The position numbers and the translations under genes were made by a program. Below the pieces are notes generated by a model. The model searched no databases. It saw only the letters and a program-made list of their open reading frames with translations, and was not told where the DNA came from. From Acinetobacter rongchengensis (GTDB taxonomy: Bacteria > Pseudomonadota > Gammaproteobacteria > Pseudomonadales > Moraxellaceae), in the NCBI RefSeq assembly GCF_003611475.1, contig NZ_RAXT01000006.1, positions 59,847 to 123,846 of the forward strand: 64,000 nt of DNA, written 5' to 3'. This document shows positions 10,112 to 20,062 of this stretch, in pieces (the stretch's first letter is position 1; every line of letters begins with the position of its first letter).

Positions 10112-10831
10112 ATGCGTAATGAAATTTTGCATGGTTATTTAATTCATCATCGTAAATATAGAGAACGTAGCCATATTGTGCACTTGTTTACGCAAGAGCA
10201 TGGTCGTGTCGATGGTATTCTTCGACAAACGCCTCCACCTCAATACCAACCGATTACTTTACAAGCTTCTGGTAAATCCGAACTTAAAAATTTTTCTAAA
10301 CTGGAAATATTAAATCAACCCATTTTCTTTTATGGTGATGCTTTTTTTTCAGGTTTTTATTTGAATGAAGTTATTCTACGGCTTTGTCCTTTAGAAGAGA
10401 CAATGCCTGAAACATTTCAGCAATACCATTTAACCCTCCAACATTTACAAAAATTAGCTGATCATCCTGAGGCTGATGTGTTTCTTCGGCAAATTTTACG
10501 CCAATTTGAACATGCACTATTAGAGGAATTAGGATATCCCTTGGATTATGCACATGATTCTAATCAACAAGAGATCATTGCAACTCAGTACTATCAATTT
10601 CAATTGGCAGAAGGCTTTACACCAGCTGCACATCGTTCATCCGCAACATTATCTGGACAGCAAATCCTCACGATGTTGAATTATGAAAAGGGTGGGGATT
10701 TTAATGCAGAACAGTTACAATTACTGGCAAAGCTTTATCGGCAAATGATTACTTCACTACTCGGTGATCGACCTTTAAAAAGTCGTCAGCTTTGGATTCA
10801 AAACGCGCAATCGAAAATTGTAAATCGTTAA
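10112..10831 (+). CDS. recO: DNA repair protein RecO
   Basis: RecFOR-pathway mediator that helps load RecA on SSB-coated gaps. The 239-residue protein opens with the OB-fold signature LHGYLIHHRKYRERSHIVHL, followed by FTQEHGRVDGILR. The C-terminal helical part lacks the zinc-binding cysteines found in some RecO proteins, as in E. coli. It sits between the small lipoprotein gene and pdxJ. Confidence 0.93.
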   Translation: MRNEILHGYLIHHRKYRERSHIVHLFTQEHGRVDGILRQTPPPQYQPITLQASGKSELKNFSKLEILNQPIFFYGDAFFSGFYLNEVILRLCPLEETMPETFQQYHLTLQHLQKLADHPEADVFLRQILRQFEHALLEELGYPLDYAHDSNQQEIIATQYYQFQLAEGFTPAAHRSSATLSGQQILTMLNYEKGGDFNAEQLQLLAKLYRQMITSLLGDRPLKSRQLWIQNAQSKIVNR

Positions 10832-10861
10832 TTTTAAATTTATTGATATTAGGAAAATGTT

Positions 10862-11587
10862 ATGGCTGCATTGCTTGGTGTAAACATTGATCATGTTGCG
10901 ACTTTAAGACAAGCACGTGGAACGACTTATCCTGATCCTGTAAAAGCCGCATTAATTTGTGAACAAGCAGGGGCAGAAGGAATTACTTTACATTTGCGTG
11001 AAGATCGCCGTCATATTCAAGATGATGATGTACGTCGCATGCGCCCTGTTTTAAAGACCAGAATGAATTTAGAATTGGCGGTAACAGATGAAATGATTGC
11101 TTTTGCGAAAGAGATTAAACCGCATCATGTTTGTTTTGTTCCTGAAAAGCGTCAAGAAGTCACTACGGAAGGTGGTTTAGATGTTGTTGGACATTTTGAA
11201 GATGTGAAAGCTGCAACCCAAGCTTTAACTGCCATTGGTTGTGATGTGTCTTTGTTTATTGATGCCGATATAGCTCAAATTGATGCTGCAATTGCATGTG
11301 GTGCGCCAACCATCGAATTACATACAGGTGCCTACGCAGATGCTGAAACGGCTGAAGCGCAACAAGCTGAATTAGAGCGAATTATTCAAGGTACTGAATA
11401 TGCTGTGTCTAAAGGTTTGGTGGTCAATGCAGGCCATGGCTTAAATCTTGAGAATGTTGCGGCGATTGCTGCCATTCCTCACATCCATGAGTTGAATATT
11501 GGACATTCGATTATTGCGGAAAGTGTTTTCGTTGGTTTGGAACAAGCCGTGAAGGACATGAAAGCAGCGATAAACGCTGCAGGTTAA
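10862..11587 (+). CDS. pdxJ: Pyridoxine 5'-phosphate synthase PdxJ
   Basis: Condenses 3-amino-2-oxopropyl phosphate with deoxyxylulose 5-phosphate to pyridoxine phosphate, the last step of the DXP-dependent vitamin B6 route. The N-terminal [17 protein letters not shown] is the family signature, with [13 protein letters not shown] and the C-terminal [12 protein letters not shown] and [13 protein letters not shown] segments of the TIM barrel. Length is 241 residues. pdxB of the same pathway is also in this window near 24 kb. Confidence 0.97.
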   Translation: MAALLGVNIDHVATLRQARGTTYPDPVKAALICEQAGAEGITLHLREDRRHIQDDDVRRMRPVLKTRMNLELAVTDEMIAFAKEIKPHHVCFVPEKRQEVTTEGGLDVVGHFEDVKAATQALTAIGCDVSLFIDADIAQIDAAIACGAPTIELHTGAYADAETAEAQQAELERIIQGTEYAVSKGLVVNAGHGLNLENVAAIAAIPHIHELNIGHSIIAESVFVGLEQAVKDMKAAINAAG

Positions 11588-11618
11588 TTTTTTTAATTTT
11601 TGTTGTTGAATATTGGTC

Positions 11619-12275
11619 ATGTCTAGTATTAATTATGATGAACTCATGCAACCTGTGATTGCTTTTTTGGGTTGTGAAACACCGCAAGCATGGTTGGATG
11701 AGGCGTTGAATAATCTCCCATTGCTCATGCAAGATCATGCAAATTGTGAAAAAAAAGCGGCTGGAACAGCGATGAATTTAATGTTCCGTTATAGTTTTTT
11801 TACTGATTTACAGATCAAACTCGCACAACTTGTTCGTGAAGAAATGTTGCATTATGAGCAAGTTTTAGAATTTATGACCAAGCGTGGTCAAGAGTGGAAG
11901 GGCTTAAGCGCGGGACGCTATGCAGGTGGCTTGCGTAAAGAAATTCGTACTTATGAACCTGAGGCCTTGATTGATGTTTTGGTCATCGGTGCTTTTGTTG
12001 AAGCACGTTCTTGTGAGCGCTTTTATGCTTTGGCACCGATCGTTGATGATGAGCTTGGCCGTTATTATCGTTATTTGTTGAAATCTGAATCTCGTCATTA
12101 TGAAGACTACCTTGCGCTTGCTTTGGATGTTGCAAAAACTGCAAAGTTGAAAGATCCAGAGGAAGATATTCAGCAACGGATTGAATTGATACGTGAAGTT
12201 GAAAAGAATTTAATTCTCGATCCTGATGATACTTTCCGTTTTCACAGTGGTGTTCCAAGTAAAGCAGTAGCTTAA
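11619..12275 (+). CDS. miaE: tRNA-(ms2io6A37)-hydroxylase MiaE
   Basis: A non-haem diiron monooxygenase that hydroxylates the isopentenyl group of 2-methylthio-N6-isopentenyl-adenosine at tRNA position 37. It has the ferritin-like four-helix fold with two carboxylate-His ligand motifs, REEMLHYEQ and SESRHYEDY. The length is 218 residues from the ATG at 11619; a TTG at 11613 would add two. It is the last gene of the plus-strand run and has its own terminator. Confidence 0.93.
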   Translation: MSSINYDELMQPVIAFLGCETPQAWLDEALNNLPLLMQDHANCEKKAAGTAMNLMFRYSFFTDLQIKLAQLVREEMLHYEQVLEFMTKRGQEWKGLSAGRYAGGLRKEIRTYEPEALIDVLVIGAFVEARSCERFYALAPIVDDELGRYYRYLLKSESRHYEDYLALALDVAKTAKLKDPEEDIQQRIELIREVEKNLILDPDDTFRFHSGVPSKAVA

Positions 12276-12284
12276 ATGTTTAAA

Positions 12285-12312
12285 AAGAAGTGATTGATTC
12301 ACTTCTTTTTTG
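12285..12312 (+). terminator. Terminator after miaE
   Basis: AAGAAGTGA and TCACTTCTT pair around a TTGAT loop and run into TTTTTT. The spacing to the miaE stop is about 10 bp. Confidence 0.9.
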
Positions 12313-12394
12313 TTTTTAACTAGATGTCATCACAGTCGTTTATTCAATTTACTTTCGTGTAATACCGCTTTGTCAATTGATATCGATATTTCAC

Positions 12395-12430
12395 AATAAA
12401 AAAAGCCCACTTCGCAATGAGTGGGCTTTT
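12395..12430 (-). terminator. Terminator of tRNA-Asn
   Basis: AAAAGCCCAC and GTGGGCTTTT form a 10-bp stem; the T run is on the minus strand (12394-12404), 8 bp past the CCA end of the tRNA. Confidence 0.9.
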
Positions 12431-12437
12431 AAGTATT

Positions 12438-12513
12438 TGGCTCTCCAACCTGGGCTCGAACCAGGGACCTGCGGATTAACAGTCCGTCGCTCTACCGACT
12501 GAGCTATTGGAGA
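12438..12513 (-). tRNA. tRNA-Asn (GTT)
   Basis: A 76-nt cloverleaf reads on the minus strand. The acceptor arms TCTCCAA and TTGGAGA pair perfectly, followed by discriminator G and an encoded CCA. The D arm TAGCTCAGTCGGTAGAGC, the anticodon loop ACTGTTAAT and the T arm GGTTCGAGCC are canonical. The anticodon GTT reads Asn codons. Its terminator follows at once. Confidence 0.97.
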
Positions 12514-12759
12514 ATCTGCATGCGATTATAAGGATATATCCTTTGTGGTCAAGACTTTCATGTCATGTTTTGCACATTTTTAAGTTATATGCTTTTTATT
12601 TGAACGAAAATGCAAATATTCAAAAAAAGGCTGTCAAAAAGGTTGCAATATAAAATTTAGCTTGCTAGATTAAATTTATAAAGTGAGTTTAAGCAATGCT
12701 TAAACCGTGTGGATTTAACCAACTTGCCAGCACTAAAATGGCTAAATAGGAGACAGCGA

Positions 12760-13218
12760 ATGAATACGCTTACTGTTGCTCAAATTTTTGAAAATTTTTC
12801 ATTTTATCAAGAAAACTATCTTTCGATTCTACACAACCCTGAACAATATTATCTTGAAGTTGAACATACTTATTTGGATGTTTGGCCATTTTCTGAGAAA
12901 AAATTGTATTTAGGTGATCTATTGCAACTTTGGTTTAGTGAAAAATGGCGGATTGATTCCAATTATCGTGTGCTATCCAATTCAGATAACCAATTCACGT
13001 CCAACTCAATTGAAAAAGCACATGATTTATATCTATTCCAATTGAGTGGTAGTACTTTATCAGGTTCAAATCATGCCCAAGTATGGTCTACATTAGAACA
13101 AAAAATCCTTTATATTTCATTGGATAGCGTATTTAAATATTACTGTTATTTTGGATCTATCGAGCGTCCGAAAGAATATTCACAAAATCCATTAAAAATT
13201 TATAAACACGCTGTTTAA
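12760..13218 (+). CDS. Hypothetical protein, 152 residues
   Basis: Not recognised. AGGAGA (12748-12753) lies at a good distance from the ATG at 12760, so the GTG at 12709 is not needed. The protein is soluble, rich in Tyr, Phe and Trp, with no signal peptide, membrane segment or cysteine pair. It stands alone between the tRNA-Asn and the convergent photolyase gene. Codon usage resembles its neighbours. It is probably a genus-level conserved gene of unknown role. Confidence 0.75.
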   Translation: MNTLTVAQIFENFSFYQENYLSILHNPEQYYLEVEHTYLDVWPFSEKKLYLGDLLQLWFSEKWRIDSNYRVLSNSDNQFTSNSIEKAHDLYLFQLSGSTLSGSNHAQVWSTLEQKILYISLDSVFKYYCYFGSIERPKEYSQNPLKIYKHAV

Positions 13219-13237
13219 TCACTGAATGAAGAATACA

Positions 13238-13274
13238 GAAGCTTTTAAGTTATTTAAATTTGCTTAAAAGCTTC
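13238..13274. repeat. Perfect 12-bp inverted repeat at a convergent junction
   Basis: GAAGCTTTTAAG (13238-13249) and CTTAAAAGCTTC (13263-13274) flank a 13-nt AT-rich loop. It overlaps the last codons of phrB and follows the hypothetical gene. A role as a two-way terminator is plausible but there is no clear T run. Confidence 0.55.
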
Positions 13275-14669
13275 AATTGCTCGAACACGACTTTGCTTTA
13301 AATCTACAATCGGCTTTGGATAATTCAAATCAAGATTAGAGTTTTTTGCATAAGGTTCATGGATAGTTGTCGCATCTAAATCAGCAAGTTCAGGTAACCA
13401 TTGACGAATATAATCGCCTTGAGGGTCGAATTTTTGTGATTGGCTCACAGGATTGAAGATACGGAAATAGGGGACGGCATCGGTTCCTGTTGAAGCACAC
13501 CATTGCCAACCACCATTATTGGCAGCTAAATCACCATCAATTAAATGTTGCATAAACCATTGTTCACCTAAACGCCAATCGATCAATAAGTTCTTGGTGA
13601 GGAACATCGCAACAATCATTCTGACACGATTATGCATCCAGCCAGTGTGCAATAATTGGCGCATTCCAGCATCGACAATAGGGATACCTGTTTGACCCAT
13701 TTGCCACGCTTTTAAGTCTTCAGGCGCGTGACGCCATTGGATATTTTGTGTTGCAGCCTTAAATGGTAAATGTTTGGAAACACGTGGAAAATCAAACAAG
13801 ATGTGTTGATAAAACTCACGCCATAACAGTTCATCTAGCCATGTTTGCTGCCCTATATTGTCAATGTGAAAATGTCCTTGCTGTGCTCGAAAAATTGCAT
13901 TTAAACATTGACGGATAGAAAGTATACCTATGTTTAAATATGCTGAAAGCTGGCTTGTCGCTTGCTGATTTGGGTAATCTCGCTCAGTTTGATAATCAAA
14001 AATTTTATGCTCAATAAATTCATCAAGTAAATCTAAAGCATATTGCTCACCTACAGGCCATTGTTGTTTCATATCATCCAATTTGAACCCTAATTGTTGT
14101 AGTGAGGGAATCGGGTCTGATATGGCAATTTCGATTTTTTGCTGCGGTGTGGGTGCTGGGTAGGATTGTGGAATAGAAATGCTTAGTTGTTCATAACAGT
14201 ATTTTTTAAATGCACCAAAAACTTGATATGGTTGATTTGATTTATTGCGGATTGAGCCAATCGGGAAAATCGTGCGGTCATGGTATAGCACTAAATCACT
14301 TGCAGATTGGTTTAAGATTTTTTGTACGTCAAAATCACGATTGAGTTCGTTGACACCACATTCAATATTGGCATGTACATTTTGAATTTCCAACGTATCA
14401 CACAATTGCTTGATTTCTTTGGTAATTTCTTTCCATAAAGGAGTGATACGAATGATCAGCGGAATATTGAATGCTTCTAAGCTGAGTTTGAGTTGTTGAA
14501 TTTGGCGTAGATAGAAGTCAATTTTGATCGGCGCATCATCATGTATTTTCCATTGTTCTGGTGAAAGGATAATGAGTGCAATCACTTGCCCAGACTGTGC
14601 TGCATGCCATAGTGCAGCATGATCATGGATACGTAAATCTTGTCTAAACCAAATCAGTTGTCTTTGCAT
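13254..14669 (-). CDS. phrB: Deoxyribodipyrimidine photolyase
   Basis: Light-driven repair of cyclobutane pyrimidine dimers. The 471-residue protein has the N-terminal antenna-binding Rossmann domain (LIWFRQDLRIHDHAAL) and the C-terminal FAD-binding helical domain with WLDELLWREFYQHI, TGIPIVDAGMRQL, TGWMHNRVRM and the DGDLAANNGGWQW segment, which marks class I CPD photolyases. It is convergent with the 152-residue unknown gene and is preceded on the same strand by the SlyD-like gene with its own terminator. Confidence 0.95.
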   Translation of the reverse strand: MQRQLIWFRQDLRIHDHAALWHAAQSGQVIALIILSPEQWKIHDDAPIKIDFYLRQIQQLKLSLEAFNIPLIIRITPLWKEITKEIKQLCDTLEIQNVHANIECGVNELNRDFDVQKILNQSASDLVLYHDRTIFPIGSIRNKSNQPYQVFGAFKKYCYEQLSISIPQSYPAPTPQQKIEIAISDPIPSLQQLGFKLDDMKQQWPVGEQYALDLLDEFIEHKIFDYQTERDYPNQQATSQLSAYLNIGILSIRQCLNAIFRAQQGHFHIDNIGQQTWLDELLWREFYQHILFDFPRVSKHLPFKAATQNIQWRHAPEDLKAWQMGQTGIPIVDAGMRQLLHTGWMHNRVRMIVAMFLTKNLLIDWRLGEQWFMQHLIDGDLAANNGGWQWCASTGTDAVPYFRIFNPVSQSQKFDPQGDYIRQWLPELADLDATTIHEPYAKNSNLDLNYPKPIVDLKQSRVRAIEAFKQI

Positions 14670-14723
14670 AGTATTTCGTTTTTCACATTAAAATCATTGA
14701 TTGATCATACATTTTTAATGGGT

Positions 14724-14758
14724 ACAAAAAAGGCAAAGTTTTATACTTTGCCTTTTTC
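14724..14758 (-). terminator. Terminator of the SlyD-like FKBP gene
   Basis: AGGCAAAG and CTTTGCCT pair around TTTATA, with T runs on both strands. On the minus strand it follows the slyD stop by about 18 bp. Confidence 0.85.
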
Positions 14759-14775
14759 TCACAGATCATCAGATC

Positions 14776-15258
14776 TTAGTGGTGATGACCACCTGCACCG
14801 TGAACATGACCATGCTCTAATTCTTCAGCAGAAGCATCACGAATTTCAACAATTTCTACTTCAAAAGTAAGGTCTTGACCAGCAAGTGGGAAGTTTGCAT
14901 CAACGATGACGTTTTCGCCTTCAACTGCTTTTACAGTAACGATTTGAACACCGTCATCAGTTTGAGCTTGGAACTGCATACCCGCTTCGATGTTTTCAAC
15001 ACCTTGGAACATTTGCGCAGGAACTTCTTGTACTAGGTCAGGATTGTATTCGCCATAACCTTCAGCAGCAGGAACGTTTACTGTGAATTTGTCACCAACA
15101 GTTTTACCTTCTAAAGCTTTTTCTAAACCAGGAATGATATTACCTGCGCCATGCAAATAGGCAAGCGGTTCACCTTGTGATTTATCGAGAGTTTCACCCT
15201 CAGCGTTAGTCAACGTGTAGTGGAAAGAAACCACGTGGTTATTTGCAATAGCAGTCAT
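14776..15258 (-). CDS. slyD: FKBP-type peptidyl-prolyl isomerase, SlyD-like
   Basis: Cytoplasmic prolyl isomerase and chaperone of 160 residues. The split FKBP domain with its inserted flap follows SlyD: SQGEPLAYLHGAGNIIPGLEKALEG, then VNVPAAEGYGEY, then the insert-in-flap region (about residues 70-120). The C-terminal tail GHVHGAGGHHH is His-rich but short and lacks the cysteines of the E. coli SlyD tail, so nickel binding would rest on histidines only. Monocistronic by its position. Confidence 0.92.
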   Translation of the reverse strand: MTAIANNHVVSFHYTLTNAEGETLDKSQGEPLAYLHGAGNIIPGLEKALEGKTVGDKFTVNVPAAEGYGEYNPDLVQEVPAQMFQGVENIEAGMQFQAQTDDGVQIVTVKAVEGENVIVDANFPLAGQDLTFEVEIVEIRDASAEELEHGHVHGAGGHHH

Positions 15259-15401
15259 GTTATTGATCCATTCGATAATCGATAGTTTTAAGTGTACATC
15301 ATAAAGTGAAAAGCAATTTTTGTAGACTAAAATTACTAAAAAATTGCATTTTCATCATTTTTTTGACGATTTTTTCATTAATATGGGCAAAAAATCAAAT
15401 T

Positions 15402-16688
15402 TCAATGCAATTTAATTTTTGGCGCGATTTTTCGTGTAACAAAATCTTTAGCTGTTAGTAGGCCTGCATGCGCATAACCATAAATCGTGGCTTGATGCAT
15501 ACGATATAAAGACACGTACATCGATTTTGCGACAAAGCCTTGCACATTGACCTGTCCCAGTAGTTCGCCTACAGCTTTATTTTTACTCAATGAAACCAGT
15601 GAACCTTTATCAGAGAATTGGAACATAGGGAGTGGTCGGCCTTTGATCCGTGCTTGCATAGCTTCTGCCAAGAAGGTTGCTTGCTGGCTTGCAACTTGCG
15701 CACGTGGCCCTAAAGGCGCTTCTCGTGCATCTAGAATACAGTGCGCGCAATCGCCAAATGCAAACACATTTGGATCGGATTTGGTTTGTAGTGTCGCATA
15801 GACATCTAAACGTCCCATACGGTCTTTGTCAAAGCCTTTCAGATGGGCAATCACGTCAGGTGTTTTGATGCCTGCTGCCCAAACTTTCAATTGTGCATCT
15901 ATTGAGGTGCCATCAGTAAAATAGACTTTTTCTGCATCTACTTTCTCGACACGTTTTGCAGTGAGTACATCTATTTTCATACGTTCTAATTGTTGCGTTG
16001 CATGTTCAGCAATTTTTTCAGAAAGAGCAGGCAAAATACGATCTGCACCTTCTATCAATGAAATTTTGACATTTTTTGGATTAATTTTATTTAAACCATA
16101 CTTATAAAAATTCTGCTTGGCTTGTACCAATTCTGCAGCAAGTTCAACACCTGTTGCACCTGCACCAATGATGGCAATTTGCAAATTACGATCTACGTCT
16201 TTGTTTTGTGCATCTAAGTACAAATGTAATAAGTCTTGTTGAAAAACTTCAGCTTGATGGCGGCTATCTAAATAGTGGCAAAATGCTTTAACACCAGGGG
16301 TATTGAAATCATTGGATACTGAACCTAAGGCCAGAATCAAGGTGTCATAACCTAATGTGATTTGTTCATGTTTTGATTCATATTTGGAAGATTGAGTTTT
16401 ACTGAGTGTAATGGTTTTATGGTCACGGTCTAGTTGCTCAAAACGACCCAGTACAAATTCGTAATGGTGTTTTGCCGCATGGGCATAGTAATTCATTTCT
16501 TCTTCGCTTGGGTTCATTGTCCCAGCAGCGATTTCATGCAAAAGCGGTTTCCAAATATGCGTAAGTTTTTGATCTACGAGGGTGATTTTGGCTTTTTTAC
16601 TTTTTCCGAGAGTATCACCAAGCTGAGTAACCAGCTCTAAACCACCAGCACCACCACCAACGATCACAATATGATGTAGATTCGACAT
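15402..16688 (-). CDS. ndh: Type II NADH dehydrogenase (NDH-2)
   Basis: Non-proton-pumping NADH:quinone oxidoreductase on the inner face of the membrane. About 428 residues with the FAD-binding VIVGGGAGGLELV near the N-terminus, a second dinucleotide fold IAIIGAGATGVELAAEL, and the FAFGDCAHC segment typical of NDH-2. The C-terminal region (KSMYVSLYRMHQATIYGYAHAGLL) fits the membrane-anchoring helices. The first 16 codons of the open frame run back towards the dacC terminator, and MSNLHH at 16688 is the sensible start. Confidence 0.94.
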   Translation of the reverse strand: MSNLHHIVIVGGGAGGLELVTQLGDTLGKSKKAKITLVDQKLTHIWKPLLHEIAAGTMNPSEEEMNYYAHAAKHHYEFVLGRFEQLDRDHKTITLSKTQSSKYESKHEQITLGYDTLILALGSVSNDFNTPGVKAFCHYLDSRHQAEVFQQDLLHLYLDAQNKDVDRNLQIAIIGAGATGVELAAELVQAKQNFYKYGLNKINPKNVKISLIEGADRILPALSEKIAEHATQQLERMKIDVLTAKRVEKVDAEKVYFTDGTSIDAQLKVWAAGIKTPDVIAHLKGFDKDRMGRLDVYATLQTKSDPNVFAFGDCAHCILDAREAPLGPRAQVASQQATFLAEAMQARIKGRPLPMFQFSDKGSLVSLSKNKAVGELLGQVNVQGFVAKSMYVSLYRMHQATIYGYAHAGLLTAKDFVTRKIAPKIKLH

Positions 16689-16708
16689 ACAAAAGACTCG
16701 ATTTATTA

Positions 16709-16738
16709 TTAAAAAAGGATGGCTTAAATATGCCATCC
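16709..16738 (-). terminator. Terminator of dacC
   Basis: On the minus strand GGATGGC and GCCATCC pair around an 8-nt loop and lead into TTTTTT. It separates dacC from ndh, whose start codon is about 20 bp further on. Confidence 0.88.
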
Positions 16739-16815
16739 TCTTTATATAATTGAGTTTTTTTTGTATTACAATTTACATAAATACAATAAAACTGACTAAA
16801 AAACTTGGTTTTAAA

Positions 16816-18078
16816 TTAGAACCATGACTTGATCCATTCCAATAAACGTTCAAACCAAGATGCTTGTTCAATATGAACTTCGTCTTCAATGTCAAAACTC
16901 TGAATTAATACATTATTTTGGTATACATTGACCTTTGCCAAATGCATGATTTTTTCAAGTGGTGCAGTCAAAGAGGTTTCGTTTAATTCTACATTTAAAT
17001 GGGTCTGTGTTTCTTGTAAAGGCTCAACAGTAGTCAAAATACCGTTTAAGTCTACTTTCATGACCTTGCTGTTATTGACATCGAAAGTCATTAAATCAAT
17101 TGGGCTAGGGTCGTTATATAAAGAGGTTGTGACCAGTTGTGGCTTTTTGGCTTCAACTTTAAACATTTTCAATGTGGATTTGATTACAGGCAATTCAGCA
17201 ATCAATTGTTTATCTTTAATCGCTACTTCATCACGTGTGTAGGCGTAGCCAAGATTAAGCAGTTTATGGGCAACTTCTGCACGTTTAATCGCACTTTTAG
17301 CACCCATTACCACAACGATCAAACGACGATCAGGTGATCCAGCAATACTAGAAGGGCGGTGTGCTGTTAATGCGAGGTTATAACCTGCGGCTTTGGTAAA
17401 GCCTGTTTTTAAACCATCGACACTTGGGTCAGACTTTAACACCAAGTTTGTTGCATGGTGAAAGTGTTGCTTATAACTGAAATTTGGCATCACTGAATAG
17501 TGTAAATATTCAGGTGTTTGCATAGTCACTGCTTGACCTAAAAGTGCCATATCGTGCGCAGATGAAAAATGATCAGGCATGGTAATACCTGGTGCATTGG
17601 CAAAATGAGTGTCTTTCATTCCCAAAGCTTGAGCTTCTTGATTCATTCGTGCGACAAAAGCAGGAACACTGCCTGAAATACGTTCTGCCAATGTTACCGC
17701 AGCATCATTTGCAGACATCACAATAAGACCAGCAAGTAGCTGATCTATTGAAATTTGTTCGCCTTTTTTTAAATACATTTGTGATTCGTCCCATTGCACC
17801 ATGTGTACAACTGGGGTTGCGGTAATCATTTCTTCTTTGCGAATGTGACCAGCTTTTAACTCTTTTAGTGCAATGTAAGCAACCATCATCTTTGTCATCG
17901 ATGCAGGTGCGCGTTGCACATGACTATTATATTCAGCAAGGGTTTGACCCGTTTGCGTATCTAAAATAGTCCAAGCTTCAGCCTCAACTGTTTGAGGGTT
18001 TATATTGAGTAAAGCAGCATTGACCAGTGTAGAACAAATTAAGCTGAGTAATGCAATAAAAGAAACGAGAATTTTCAA
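16816..18078 (-). CDS. dacC: D-alanyl-D-alanine carboxypeptidase (PBP5/6 family)
   Basis: Low-molecular-mass penicillin-binding protein that trims the terminal D-Ala of peptidoglycan pentapeptides. A signal peptide (about residues 1-21) precedes the three active-site motifs: SMTK, SAND and KTG (in DGLKTGFTKAAGYNL). A PBP5 C-terminal domain follows, and the last residues (ASWFERLLEWIKSWF) form an amphipathic helix that would dock the protein to the membrane. Length is 420 residues. It is divergent from the M61 peptidase gene. Confidence 0.95.
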   Translation of the reverse strand: MKILVSFIALLSLICSTLVNAALLNINPQTVEAEAWTILDTQTGQTLAEYNSHVQRAPASMTKMMVAYIALKELKAGHIRKEEMITATPVVHMVQWDESQMYLKKGEQISIDQLLAGLIVMSANDAAVTLAERISGSVPAFVARMNQEAQALGMKDTHFANAPGITMPDHFSSAHDMALLGQAVTMQTPEYLHYSVMPNFSYKQHFHHATNLVLKSDPSVDGLKTGFTKAAGYNLALTAHRPSSIAGSPDRRLIVVVMGAKSAIKRAEVAHKLLNLGYAYTRDEVAIKDKQLIAELPVIKSTLKMFKVEAKKPQLVTTSLYNDPSPIDLMTFDVNNSKVMKVDLNGILTTVEPLQETQTHLNVELNETSLTAPLEKIMHLAKVNVYQNNVLIQSFDIEDEVHIEQASWFERLLEWIKSWF

Positions 18079-18255
18079 CAGATTTACCTTTAGCCAATCC
18101 TATGGCGAGAACGCACAAACTGTGCGAATCCTATGCCTTTTTTCAAAACAAGGCTAGCTAAAATTGTAGACAATTGCGACTAACAGCGGATGACTTTGTA
18201 AAAAAATGCTACTCTAATTGGTAATTTCTTTGTTTTGTATTTTAAATAGATCACT

Positions 18256-19959
18256 ATGTTGCATTATCAAATTGAATTTGACGAATATCGTCAACATCTC
18301 GTTCATGTTACTTTACGTTTTCTTGCAAATCCAACACAGGTACTTTCTTTGCCTACATGGATTCCGGGGAGTTATTTAATCCGTGAATTTGCGAAACATA
18401 TCGAAGCAGTCAAAGCTTATGATGAAGATGGGCGTCAGTTAAATATCAGCAAATTTGAAAAAAATAAATGGCGCTTATATAACACAGACCATGAACTGAT
18501 TACGGTTGAATATGATGTCTATGCTTATGATCTGTCAGTGCGTGGTGCTTATGTCGATCAAACACGTTTATACGTCAATCCTGCATGTGTGTGTTTAGGT
18601 TTACAAGACCAAGAACAAGCGCCAATTGAGTTAGAAATATTTTTACCAGATGAACTCAAACATTTCCAAATTGCGACAGGTTTAGTATCAAAAAGCTTGG
18701 TCAAAGGGCGCTATACCCTAAAAGCAGAAAATTATGCTCAATTGATTGATGCCCCTTTTGAGTTGGCAGATCAGACCCGTTTCAGTTTTGAAGCCAATGG
18801 TATTCCGCATGAGTTTGTGGTTTCAGGTCAGCATGCAATGAACGCTGAACGTATGAAACAAGACATTGAAAAAATTTGTAGTACTGAAATATCAATGTTT
18901 GGTTCAGCACCATTTTCAGACTATACCTTTATGACCATGGCAACAGGCAATAGCTATGGAGGACTAGAGCATCCAAACAGCACCAGTTTGATTTCTCCAC
19001 GAGATGACTTACCAAAAGTGGATGAACCGACTGAGCCTTCTGCAGATTATCAACGATTCTTAGGCTTATGTAGTCATGAGTACTTCCATTCATGGTTGGT
19101 TAAATTTATTCGCCCTGAAAATTTTGCAAACTATGATTTAGATCAAGAAGGCTATACCAGTTTATTATGGATTTTCGAAGGTTTTACATCGTATTACGAT
19201 GATTTGATTTTGTATCGCAGTGGTGTGATTTCTCAAGAATCGTATTTAAAACTATTGAAGTCGCAAATAGATCGTTATTTACAAAATCCAGGACGTTTTA
19301 TTCAGTCTGTTTCTGAGTCAAGTTTTGATGCATGGATTAAATTCTACCGTCAGGATGAAAACTCAAATAATGCAGGAACCAGTTATTACAACAAAGGCTG
19401 TTTGGTTGCATTGTGTCTAGATTTAGGGCTTCGTTTACGTGGTTCGAGTTTGGATGCTTTGATGCGGTGTTTGTATGAAAATAGCCAAAAAGGCATTCAG
19501 GTGAATGAGCGGACTATTTTTGACTTATGTAAAGAATTAACAGGTGATGACTGGACTGAGCAAATTAATCATTTGATCAATACCACCGATGAATTACCGC
19601 TTGATCAATTATTCCCTGAGTTTGGTTTAAGCTATGCTTTAAAAAATGACAAGACTCTGCCATTTGGTTTAAAAGTTGTTGAGAAACCTGAAGGTCTACT
19701 GATTCAACAAGCACGTCGTGATGGTGTGGGCGTTCAAGCAGGCTTATCTGCAAATGATGTGATTGTTGCGATTGATGGTCTAAAAGCATCAGAAAAGTTA
19801 CTTGAAAAATACGCTAAATACAAAGCTGCATTTACTGTTTATGCGTTCCGCCGTGATGAATTTATGCAATTTGAGTTACAGGGTGGAGAAATTAATTTAA
19901 CAACGGTTGAGTTAAATGTTGTAGATCAAGCCCAAGCTGAGAAATGGTTAAAGGCTTAA
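18256..19959 (+). CDS. M61 family metallopeptidase with PDZ domain
   Basis: A glycyl-aminopeptidase-like M61 protein of 567 residues. The zinc-binding HEYFHSW motif is near residue 276 and the downstream ligand lies in IFEGFTSYYDDL. An N-terminal all-beta domain resembles that of M1 peptidases, and the C-terminus is a PDZ domain (about residues 455-540). There is no clear signal peptide, so a cytoplasmic location is expected. Physiological substrates of bacterial M61 enzymes are unknown. It has its own promoter region (divergent from dacC) and terminator. Confidence 0.92.
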   Translation: MLHYQIEFDEYRQHLVHVTLRFLANPTQVLSLPTWIPGSYLIREFAKHIEAVKAYDEDGRQLNISKFEKNKWRLYNTDHELITVEYDVYAYDLSVRGAYVDQTRLYVNPACVCLGLQDQEQAPIELEIFLPDELKHFQIATGLVSKSLVKGRYTLKAENYAQLIDAPFELADQTRFSFEANGIPHEFVVSGQHAMNAERMKQDIEKICSTEISMFGSAPFSDYTFMTMATGNSYGGLEHPNSTSLISPRDDLPKVDEPTEPSADYQRFLGLCSHEYFHSWLVKFIRPENFANYDLDQEGYTSLLWIFEGFTSYYDDLILYRSGVISQESYLKLLKSQIDRYLQNPGRFIQSVSESSFDAWIKFYRQDENSNNAGTSYYNKGCLVALCLDLGLRLRGSSLDALMRCLYENSQKGIQVNERTIFDLCKELTGDDWTEQINHLINTTDELPLDQLFPEFGLSYALKNDKTLPFGLKVVEKPEGLLIQQARRDGVGVQAGLSANDVIVAIDGLKASEKLLEKYAKYKAAFTVYAFRRDEFMQFELQGGEINLTTVELNVVDQAQAEKWLKA

Positions 19960-20001
19960 TCGATTCACATTTTAGATTAGCATTCATTTGATTTTGAATA
20001 A

Positions 20002-20026
20002 CCGATGTTTAGACATCGGTTTTTTA
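20002..20026 (+). terminator. Terminator of the M61 peptidase gene
   Basis: CCGATGT, loop TTAG, ACATCGG and a T run. It is intact and independent of the interrupted lipA terminator just downstream. Confidence 0.92.
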
Positions 20027-20062
20027 TGCATAGAATAATGCTTAAATTTTAGACATAAAAAA